A stretch of 7,119 bases of DNA from Oscillospiraceae bacterium (GTDB taxonomy: Bacteria; Bacillota; Clostridia; Oscillospirales; Oscillospiraceae), in NCBI GenBank assembly GCA_017620315.1, contig JAFZQQ010000347.1, forward strand, positions 1 through 7,119, written 5' to 3'. The position numbers and the translations under genes are program-made. Of this stretch, positions 1 through 4,578 are shown piece after piece. The notes beneath the pieces are model-generated. The model was not told the DNA's origin. It worked only from the letters and a program-made list of their open reading frames with translations, and did no database searches. The stretch's first letter is position 1, and the number at the start of each line of letters is the position of its first letter.

Positions 1-1085
1 TCAAGGCGATGGTGAAGCGGCATGGCGTCGCCCATATCGCCATCGGCAACGGCACGGCCTCGCGCGAGACCGAGCAGATGACCGTCGAGCTCATCGGAGA
101 GCTGGGCGGCGGCGTAAGCTATATGATCGTGAACGAGGCAGGCGCCTCCGTGTACTCCGCCTCCAAGCTCGCTGCGGAGGAATTTCCCGATTACGACGTC
201 AATCTCCGCTCGGCGGTGTCCATCGCAAGGCGTCTTCAGGATCCGCTCGCTGAGCTGGTAAAGATAGACCCCAAGGCCATCGGCGTCGGTCAGTATCAGC
301 ACGATATGCCGCAAAAGCGTCTCGGAGAGGCTTTGGATCACGTGGTTGAGGACTGCGTCAACTCAGTCGGCGTCGATCTGAACACCGCCTCCGCTCCCCT
401 TCTGGAGCGTGTGGCCGGACTGAACGCAACAACAGCGCGCAATATAGTCGCCTTCCGCGAGGAGAGCGGCGCGTTCACCGCGCGCAAACAGCTTTTGAAG
501 GTCGCAAAGCTTGGGCCGAAGGCCTTTGAGCAGTGCGCAGGGTTCCTCCGCGTGCCGGAGAGCAGCAACATGCTCGACAACACCGGCGTACACCCGGAGA
601 GCTACGCCGCGGCCGAAACTCTGCTCGGCATCCTCGGTTATGACAAGGCGGCGCTGAAAAACGGCGCTCTGAGCGACATCGCCAAAAGGCTGGACAGCTA
701 CGGCGTTGACAAGGCTTCCTCCGACTGCGGCGTCGGCGTGCCGACGCTGCGCGATATCGCCAAGGAGCTTCAAAAGCCCGGGCGCGATCCCCGCGATGAG
801 CTTCCCCCGCCCATCCTCCGCACAGACGTCCTCGATATCAAGGATCTCAAGCCCGGTATGCCCCTGACGGGCACCGTGCGCAACGTGGTCGACTTCGGCG
901 TGTTCGTCGACATCGGCGTACATCAGGACGGCCTTGTCCACATTTCGCAGGTCTGCGACCACTACATCAAGCACCCGAGCGGGGTCGTTTCTGTGGGCGA
1001 TATCGTCAAGGTCGTGGTGCTCGATGTGGACGAAAAGAAGAAACGCATCTCACTTTCCATGAAGCAGGCACCGAATAAAGCCTGA
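1..1085 (+). CDS. tex: Tex family transcription accessory / RNA-binding protein, C-terminal part (5' end outside window)
   Basis: This reading frame is open from the left edge (first whole codon at position 3), so the ATG at 9 is internal and the gene starts upstream. The visible part, about 360 residues, has the Tex order. First comes the end of the YqgF/RNase H-like domain (IAIGNGTASRETEQ near the start). Next is the family signature GVGQYQHDMPQKRL at about 287-328. A helix-hairpin-helix region follows (VGVDLNTASAPLLERVAGLN, about 367-426, continuing to about 560). Last is an S1 RNA-binding domain (LKPGMPLTGTVRNVVDFGVF through LVHISQV to ISLSMKQ, about 847-1068). Tex proteins bind nucleic acid through S1 and HhH and act with the transcription machinery in the cytoplasm; the exact role in Clostridia is unclear. 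Full-length Tex is usually about 700-780 residues, so roughly half is present. The family call is secure; the function is inferred from homologues. Confidence 0.96.
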   Translation, partial: KAMVKRHGVAHIAIGNGTASRETEQMTVELIGELGGGVSYMIVNEAGASVYSASKLAAEEFPDYDVNLRSAVSIARRLQDPLAELVKIDPKAIGVGQYQHDMPQKRLGEALDHVVEDCVNSVGVDLNTASAPLLERVAGLNATTARNIVAFREESGAFTARKQLLKVAKLGPKAFEQCAGFLRVPESSNMLDNTGVHPESYAAAETLLGILGYDKAALKNGALSDIAKRLDSYGVDKASSDCGVGVPTLRDIAKELQKPGRDPRDELPPPILRTDVLDIKDLKPGMPLTGTVRNVVDFGVFVDIGVHQDGLVHISQVCDHYIKHPSGVVSVGDIVKVVVLDVDEKKKRISLSMKQAPNKA

Positions 1086-1111
1086 TATCTATATCGCAGC
1101 TATTTGTTAAG

Positions 1112-1156
1112 TCTATTTGTTTTCCGCGCGCAAAAATAGATTGTTTTGATTTTTGT
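1112..1156 (+). terminator. possible weak terminator after tex
   Basis: A seven-base AT-rich stem (TCTATTT 1112-1118, AAATAGA 1134-1140) encloses a GC-containing loop. T-rich sequence follows (TTGTTTTGATTTTTGT, 1141-1156). It lies 26 bases after the tex stop codon. The stem is weak, so termination here is only a suggestion; the stronger hairpin at 1396 would catch read-through. Confidence 0.3.
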
Positions 1157-1178
1157 CAGAATTATGTCTATCTGTATA

Positions 1179-1207
1179 TTGCGTATGGTTGTTCATATTT
1201 ATACAAT
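1179..1207 (+). promoter_or_regulatory. possible sigma-A-type promoter in the post-tex gap
   Basis: TTGCGT (1179-1184) and TACAAT (1202-1207) are separated by 17 bases. The -10 box matches consensus at five of six positions and the -35 at three of six. Transcription would start near 1214 and could run to the terminator at 1396-1431, giving an RNA of about 220 bases with no protein. AT-rich DNA produces such matches by chance, so this is weak. Confidence 0.22.
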
Positions 1208-1395
1208 ATATTGATTTTCCCCCAGACTGAATGTGCTATATTCCTTGTCCCGGCACGGATTTAGGGCTTTTGCTTTTGCGGACTATTTGTTAAATGATAG
1301 ACCGCTGCATTTTCCGATTATTCAAAAGTCTTTCGTTTTTGAACGTTTTTTATCTCCCGGCAGCGCATCTTTTTTTCCCCTGTTTTTACAGACTT

Positions 1396-1431
1396 AAAGG
1401 AGGGCCGTGGCTTCGCCGCAGCCCTCCTTTT
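1396..1431. terminator. strong intrinsic terminator hairpin between convergent tex and small-protein genes
   Basis: A perfect ten-base stem (AAAGGAGGGC 1396-1405 pairs with GCCCTCCTTT 1421-1430) continues into a GC-rich inner stem around CTTCG. On the plus strand it is followed by TTTT then GGGTTT. It lies five bases past the stop codon of the minus-strand small gene (1436-1438), so it can terminate transcription from both sides. On the minus strand the following sequence (CCTTTAAGTCTGT) is a poorer U-tract, so plus-strand termination is better supported. Confidence 0.82.
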
Positions 1432-1435
1432 GGGT

Positions 1436-1672
1436 TTATGGGTTTAGGTTTGGGGCCTCCATATCCTTGCGGTGTATCTCCATCCCGCGCCACTTTGTCG
1501 GCAGCGCTTGGGCGATCATCGGAAAGGCATTCTCCTGCTCGTTGGTCGGTTGGATGTTGTAGGTGCCGTATTGGTTGATCAGGTCGCCGATGTCCTCCGG
1601 CTGTCCGAAGCGCGCTCTGAGCATGGGCGTATCGTTGGGCTGCGGCTTTTCATTATTATGATGATCGGGCAA
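1436..1672 (-). CDS. small uncharacterised acidic-to-neutral protein, 78 residues, probable TTG start
   Basis: I do not recognise a named family. The frame encodes 78 residues from a TTG at 1670-1672, or 81 from a GTG at 1679-1681. The sequence looks protein-like: a polar N-terminus rich in His, Asn and Pro (PDHHNNEKPQPND), a central core with RFGQPEDIGDLINQYGTYN then IQPTNEQENAFPMIAQALP, and a short basic/acidic tail ending EAPNLNP. There is no signal peptide or membrane segment, so it is probably cytoplasmic. I prefer TTG because an eight-base match to the 16S anti-Shine-Dalgarno (GGAGGTGA, 1678-1685) lies five bases before it, whereas the GTG sits inside that site. It is last in the minus-strand block, 42 bases after the nucleotidyltransferase stop codon, and is followed directly by a terminator. 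It may be a conserved small protein of gut Clostridia, but I cannot check that here. Confidence 0.68.
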   Translation of the reverse strand: MPDHHNNEKPQPNDTPMLRARFGQPEDIGDLINQYGTYNIQPTNEQENAFPMIAQALPTKWRGMEIHRKDMEAPNLNP

Positions 1673-1700
1673 GACTGTCACCTCCGTGATAGTCTTGCCC
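1667..1700. repeat. long perfect inverted repeat spanning the start site of the small gene
   Basis: GGGCAAGACT (1667-1676) is the exact reverse complement of AGTCTTGCCC (1691-1700). The inner bases GTCAC and GTGAT extend the stem. On the plus strand this gives 15 pairs including one G-U; on the minus strand it gives 14 pairs with one A-C mismatch. The loop is four bases (CTCC plus strand, GGAG minus strand). In the minus-strand message the loop is the Shine-Dalgarno core and the 3' arm contains the TTG start. It lies 14 bases after the nucleotidyltransferase gene. No good T-run follows on either strand, so it is not a standard terminator. Confidence 0.85.
1678..1685 (-). promoter_or_regulatory. 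ribosome binding site that decides the TTG start of the small gene
   Basis: On the minus strand the sequence reads GGAGGTGA, then CAGTC, then TTG. All eight bases can pair with the 3' end of 16S rRNA, at normal spacing for TTG at 1670-1672. The upstream GTG (1679-1681) overlaps the site and cannot use it. GGAG forms the loop of the hairpin at 1667-1700. Confidence 0.7.
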
Positions 1701-1714
1701 GAAGCCGTTTCTTC

Positions 1715-2641
1715 TTAACCGCGTAAAGATTTGGGATAGACGCCCTCGTCGTGAAGCTTTTTGAGCTCCGCCTGCACCTTCGGCTTATCCTCCTTGTAGG
1801 TCACGCCGAACCAGCGTGCGTTGGAGTGCAGCACCGAGACCTCAAGCTCGTTCTTTTCGATCAGCTCGCCGACAAGCGTGGGCAGCAGCGCCTCGCCCTT
1901 GATATTGTCCGGCGCAAGGTTTTTGAGGAAAACGTTCAAAAACTCCTCCAGCTTTTCAAATATCCAGGGCGTAAAGCCCCAAAAGTTCATCGAAACCGGC
2001 GTATCCGGCGGGATAAGCGGACTGTCCTCGCCGTTTTCGACATCGCGGATGTCGCCGTTGGGGTAGAGCTTGATCTTGAAGGTCTCGACGATCTTCGTCA
2101 GCTTGCCGCCCTCGGTGTGACAGACCCCACGCGTGACCGTGCCGTTCTCGCTGACCGTCTTGTCGATGCGGTAGCCGACCATGGTGGCCTTTCCCTTTTC
2201 CGGAAGCTTCAGAAGCTCGGCATAGATGGTCGAAAAGGCGTCGGCACCATAGTAGTCGTCGGCATTGATGATGGCGAAGGGCTCATGGACCACGCTTCTG
2301 GCGCAAAGCGCCGCATGCGCGGTACCGAAGGGCTTGGTGCGCTCCGCGGGTATCTTATACCACTCGGGGATGCTCGAAAAGTCCTGAAAGGCGTACTCGA
2401 CCTCGACATTCGAGCCGTCGTTCGCCTTCATCTGCGCGAGGCGTCTGCCGCACAGCTCCTCCATAAGCTCCTTCATGTCAGGCTTTATGATGAAGACGAT
2501 CTTGTTGAAGCCGGCGCGTATCGCGTCGTATATGGAGTATTCCATCAGTATTTCGTTGTTGGGGCCAAGACCGTCGACCTGCTTGTTACCGCCATAACGT
2601 GAGCCCATGCCCGCCGCCATGATGACCAGTGAAGTTTTCAT
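1715..2641 (-). CDS. sugar-phosphate nucleotidyltransferase family protein
   Basis: This is a complete 308-residue member of the NTP_transferase superfamily, which joins a nucleoside triphosphate and a sugar phosphate (or related phosphate) into an NDP-activated product plus pyrophosphate in the cytoplasm. The N-terminal nucleotide-binding loop is clear: AAGMGSRYGGNK at residues 9-20, with G11, G13, R15 and K20 as family positions. The second landmark is FGTAHAAL at 105-112, followed by INADDYYG at 125-132, where D128/D129 are the likely metal-binding acids. The C-terminal half (VSMNFWGFTPWIFEKLEEF onward) fits the substrate-binding part. There is no left-handed beta-helix or other fused domain. 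The ATG at 2639-2641 is preceded by GGAGG with normal spacing. The sugar and nucleotide cannot be told from sequence. It may supply activated precursors for surface polysaccharide. It probably depends on read-through from the UPF0339 gene, since only about 30 bases separate the upstream hairpin from the start codon. Confidence 0.9.
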   Translation of the reverse strand: MKTSLVIMAAGMGSRYGGNKQVDGLGPNNEILMEYSIYDAIRAGFNKIVFIIKPDMKELMEELCGRRLAQMKANDGSNVEVEYAFQDFSSIPEWYKIPAERTKPFGTAHAALCARSVVHEPFAIINADDYYGADAFSTIYAELLKLPEKGKATMVGYRIDKTVSENGTVTRGVCHTEGGKLTKIVETFKIKLYPNGDIRDVENGEDSPLIPPDTPVSMNFWGFTPWIFEKLEEFLNVFLKNLAPDNIKGEALLPTLVGELIEKNELEVSVLHSNARWFGVTYKEDKPKVQAELKKLHDEGVYPKSLRG

Positions 2642-2670
2642 TGTATTTCCTCCGTTTTCACTTCGTTGGA

Positions 2671-2697
2671 AAAGCCCCGCCTGTCCGGCAGGGCTTT
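2671..2697 (-). terminator. terminator or attenuator between the UPF0339 gene and the nucleotidyltransferase gene
   Basis: Eleven-base arms (AAAGCCCCGCC 2671-2681 and GGCAGGGCTTT 2687-2697) pair around a five-base loop, with one wobble or mismatch depending on the strand. On the minus strand it begins four bases after the UPF0339 stop codon and ends in TTTT before CC. The U-run is short, so partial termination is plausible. The next start codon is only about 30 bases away with no room for a full promoter. Confidence 0.72.
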
Positions 2698-2701
2698 CGG
2701 G

Positions 2702-3082
2702 TCACTTATTCTCTCTCTTGTCGACGATCTCGGCGTCGACCGCGTTCTTGCGGATGGACTCGATGCCCTTGAGGCAGCTCGACTTTGCCTTATAGCTCTC
2801 GCCCGTGCCGATGATCTCGTTGTTGCCTGCCTTGAGACGGAAGCGGGTCTCGCCTGCCTTGTCGGTATAGACCTCAAACTTCGGAGCCTTCTTCTTTTCA
2901 AAGCCCTCGACGGTCTGATCCTCGACCGGCGCGGTGGGAGCGTTCTTCTTCACGCTCTCGATACCGTTCTTGCAGCTCGCGAGGGAGTTATAGGTCTCGC
3001 TGGTAAGGATGATCTCGTTATTACCGGCCTTGAGATTGAACATCACTCCGTTTTTTGCGTCCTTGATGACGAATTTACCCAT
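2702..3082 (-). CDS. UPF0339 / DUF1508 (YegP-like) protein with two tandem repeats
   Basis: This 126-residue protein contains two copies of the UPF0339/DUF1508 unit. Repeat 1 is about residues 3-48 (KFVIKDAKNGVMFNLKAGNN ... CKNGIESVKKNA). Repeat 2 is about residues 68-114 (KFEVYTDKAGETRFRLKAGN ... CLKGIESIRKNA). An acidic, proline-containing linker separates them and a charged tail (EIVDKRENK) ends the protein. Two repeats in about 110-130 residues is the usual size for YegP-like proteins. The family forms small alpha/beta domains; its molecular function is not established. There is no signal peptide. The ATG at 3080-3082 is well supported by AGGAGG eight bases upstream. The gene is divergent from spoIIID, has its own candidate promoter, and is followed by a hairpin that may limit expression of the nucleotidyltransferase downstream. 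The family call is firm; the biological role is unknown. Confidence 0.94.
   Translation of the reverse strand: MGKFVIKDAKNGVMFNLKAGNNEIILTSETYNSLASCKNGIESVKKNAPTAPVEDQTVEGFEKKKAPKFEVYTDKAGETRFRLKAGNNEIIGTGESYKAKSSCLKGIESIRKNAVDAEIVDKRENK
2811..3040 (-). repeat. imperfect direct DNA repeat inside the UPF0339 gene
   Basis: Segments 2811-2842 and 3009-3040 match at 27 of 32 bases and encode the shared LKAGNNEII core of the two protein repeats. Most differences fall at third codon positions, as expected of an old internal duplication kept by selection. Confidence 0.75.
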
Positions 3083-3103
3083 GCTCGAAGCCTCCTGTAT
3101 CGT

Positions 3104-3131
3104 ATAGTATTTGCGGACAGACGTCCTTCAA
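3104..3131 (-). promoter_or_regulatory. candidate sigma-A-type promoter for the UPF0339 gene
   Basis: Read on the minus strand, TTGAAG (3126-3131) and TACTAT (3104-3109) are separated by 16 bases, each matching the vegetative consensus at four of six positions. The start codon is about 20 bases further on, after an AGGAGG site. A small inverted repeat (GGAC/GTCC, 3115-3126) sits in the spacer. Position and spacing are good; the boxes are imperfect. Confidence 0.42.
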
Positions 3132-3209
3132 TTTGTTATATTACGCCATTTTTCTCCGTTCGTCAATGGGTATTTCGGTATGATAAGCACAAAGGCGTAC
3201 TCCGTCAAA

Positions 3210-3238
3210 GCATACCGCCGCGCGTCCCCTCATATCAT
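3210..3238 (+). promoter_or_regulatory. candidate sigma-E-type promoter for spoIIID
   Basis: GCATACC (3210-3216) and CATATCAT (3231-3238) are 14 bases apart. They resemble the mother-cell sigma-E pattern known from Bacillus (-35 kmATATT, -10 CATACAnT), at five of seven and six of eight positions. Transcription would start near 3245, giving a short leader before the GGGAG ribosome site at 3256-3260. In Bacillus subtilis, spoIIID is known to be sigma-E dependent, which raises the prior. The match by itself is modest. Confidence 0.4.
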
Positions 3239-3267
3239 GTACCACCTTTTCTTTTGGGAGTGTTGCT

Positions 3268-3525
3268 ATGAAGGGAAACATCGAGGAGCGTGCCTGCGCG
3301 CTCGCCGCATACATCATAGAGAACCGCGCGACTGTACGCGCCGCGGCAAAGAAATTCGGCGTATCAAAGTCGACCGTACACAAGGACCTGCGCGACAGGC
3401 TTCCCGGCGTCAACCGCACGCTTTACGAGCAGGTGCGCGGGATACTCGACGAAAACAAGGCGGAGAGGCATATACGAGGCGGTATCGCCACGCAGAAAAA
3501 ATACAGAAGTCTTCGGGGCTTGTAG
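3268..3525 (+). CDS. spoIIID: sporulation transcriptional regulator SpoIIID
   Basis: This complete 85-residue protein closely follows SpoIIID, the DNA-binding regulator that activates and represses many mother-cell genes during endospore formation. The N-terminal IEERACALAAYIIENRATVR leads into a helix-turn-helix (AAAKKFGVSKSTVHKDLRDR, about residues 25-44). A basic C-terminal part follows (LDENKAERHIRGGIATQKKY, about 60-79), which in the family also contacts DNA. The length matches the usual 80-95 residues. The ATG at 3268 is preceded by GGGAG seven bases away. A candidate sigma-E promoter lies just upstream. The stop codon is 11-23 bases before the LCP ligase gene, depending on that gene's start, so the two could be co-transcribed. 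In Bacillus the downstream neighbour is mbl, so this context is different. Its presence shows that the organism has, or recently had, a sporulation programme. Confidence 0.96.
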   Translation: MKGNIEERACALAAYIIENRATVRAAAKKFGVSKSTVHKDLRDRLPGVNRTLYEQVRGILDENKAERHIRGGIATQKKYRSLRGL

Positions 3526-3548
3526 AATCGCCAAAAATGTCTTATAAT
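3520..3548 (+). promoter_or_regulatory. possible promoter at the spoIIID-LCP junction
   Basis: A perfect TATAAT (3543-3548) lies 17 bases after TTGTAG (3520-3525), which matches the -35 consensus at only three of six. The predicted RNA start (about 3555) falls downstream of both candidate start codons of the LCP gene, which argues against it driving that gene as annotated. It could be chance or supply the next gene. Confidence 0.25.
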
Positions 3549-4544
3549 ATGTCAAAGCTTTTCAAAGCGGTACTGTTTTGTGCCTGCGCCGCGGCGCTGG
3601 CGCTTTCCGTCCGTGCCGCCGCGAGGCTCTTTATACGCGCGCCTGCGCCGCGGCAGGCGTCTGAGAGCGCCCTGTGCGAAGAGCATTCCCTGTCCGTCGT
3701 CTCCGCCGCGCCGTGCGCGGCGGAGCGCACACTGCCCGCAGCGGCCATGCGCACCCGCACGCCCTACTGCTACAACATCCTTGTCGCGGGGCTGGATAAC
3801 GCGGGCGGCGGGAGCGACACCATGCTTCTCGTGCGCTTTGACGCGCCGAACCACCGCGTTGACCTTGTGAGCCTTCCACGCGACACGCTGCTCCACCACG
3901 ACTGGTACAGCAACCGCCTGAACTACGCTTACGCCTCCGGCGGCATAGAGCTTCTTCGCAGCGAGGTGGAGAACCTTTTGGGCGTGCCGGTGGATTTCTA
4001 TGTCACGGTCGACCTTGCCGGTTTTGTCAAGCTGATCGACCGCATCGGCGGCGTCGATATCGACGTCCCCGCCGATATGGACTACGACGACCCTGCACAG
4101 GAGCTGCACATCCATTTTTCCCGGGGTATGCAGCACCTGAACGGCGAGCAGGCGATGGAGGTCGTTCGCTGGCGCAGAAACAACGACGGCTCCGGCTATG
4201 CGGACGCGGATATCGGCCGCATCAGGACTCAGCAGGCATTTCTCGCCGCCGCTGCCGCAAAGGCGGCAGACGTCGCCAGCGCTCCGGCGCTTGCGCAGCT
4301 GCTCTTTTCCTCGGTAAAGACCGACCTCACTGCGGGCAATCTCGCCTGGCTTGCCTCCGAAGCGCTGGAGATCGGAACGGACGGCCTGCGCTTCCACACG
4401 CTTCCGGGCGACGGCGGCGGAAGCTATCGCCGCGAATCTGTCTATGTGCTTGATCCCGAGGCGACGCTCGCGCTTGTCAACGAGGCTCTGAACCCCTATG
4501 ACATGCCGGTCCCCGCCGAAGAAACCGATATATTTGTGCCCTGA
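3537..4544 (+). CDS. LytR-CpsA-Psr (LCP) family wall-polysaccharide ligase
   Basis: LCP enzymes are membrane-anchored phosphotransferases on the outer face of the membrane that move wall polymers (teichoic acid, capsule or similar) from undecaprenyl diphosphate to peptidoglycan. From the ATG at 3537 the protein has 335 residues. One N-terminal membrane segment (about 8-33) is followed by an Ala/Pro/Ser-rich linker (34-75). The LCP domain (about 77-240) has the expected landmarks: NILVAGLDN (80-88), SDTM (93-96), SLPRDT (112-117), NRLNYAYA (126-133), GGVDIDVP (171-178), HLNGEQAMEVVRWR (200-213) and DIGRIRTQQ (225-233). The acids and arginines in these motifs bind metal and the lipid diphosphate. 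A second start at 3549 would give 331 residues. Neither start has a good ribosome site, so reinitiation after spoIIID is possible. I rejected the longer frame from 3111 because it reads through spoIIID out of frame. The polymer handled cannot be predicted. Confidence 0.92.
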   Translation: MSYNMSKLFKAVLFCACAAALALSVRAAARLFIRAPAPRQASESALCEEHSLSVVSAAPCAAERTLPAAAMRTRTPYCYNILVAGLDNAGGGSDTMLLVRFDAPNHRVDLVSLPRDTLLHHDWYSNRLNYAYASGGIELLRSEVENLLGVPVDFYVTVDLAGFVKLIDRIGGVDIDVPADMDYDDPAQELHIHFSRGMQHLNGEQAMEVVRWRRNNDGSGYADADIGRIRTQQAFLAAAAAKAADVASAPALAQLLFSSVKTDLTAGNLAWLASEALEIGTDGLRFHTLPGDGGGSYRRESVYVLDPEATLALVNEALNPYDMPVPAEETDIFVP

Positions 4545-4578
4545 TCGGAAGGGGCTTTTCACTAAGGAGGATACATCC

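Larger units (their letters stand above)
1086..1395. other. AT-rich intergenic region between tex and the terminator at 1396
   Basis: This stretch of about 310 bases is visibly more AT-rich than the coding DNA on either side and holds no convincing gene. The 94-codon frame that opens at 1294 runs through the terminator hairpin and into antisense of the next gene, so I reject it. Visible elements are: an AT-rich hairpin after tex (1112-1118 with 1134-1140); a palindrome CAATATATTG at 1204-1213; a hairpin at 1278-1305 (GCGG/CCGC plus CTATT/GATAG); and a hairpin at 1321-1343 (TTCAAAA/TTTTGAA) followed by six T. The string CTATTTGTTAA occurs at 1100-1110 and again at 1283-1293. It may simply be the 3' untranslated region of tex, or it may contain a small RNA. 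Confidence 0.6.

Noticed and set aside
1294..1578. Plus-strand 94-codon frame downstream of tex
   Set aside because: It crosses the strong terminator hairpin at 1396-1431, has no ribosome site, is rich in Cys/Pro/Arg in its second half, and continues as antisense of the small minus-strand gene.
1751..2602. Plus-strand 283-codon frame antisense to the nucleotidyltransferase gene
   Set aside because: It is the complement-frame shadow of a clear enzyme gene in GC-rich DNA, with no recognisable motifs.
3113..3122. GCGGACAGAC as a SpoIIID binding site (WWRRACARNY) in the UPF0339 promoter
   Set aside because: It matches only the eight inner positions, and a pattern that loose is expected many times by chance in a window this size.
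3111..3536. Long N-terminal extension of the LCP frame starting at 3111
   Set aside because: It would overlap spoIIID entirely in another frame and place about 140 unlikely residues before the membrane segment.
4525..4548. CCGAT/ATCGG inverted repeat at the end of the LCP gene as a terminator
   Set aside because: The stem is only five bases with a 14-base loop and no T-run; the strong ribosome site just after suggests continued transcription into the SLH gene.
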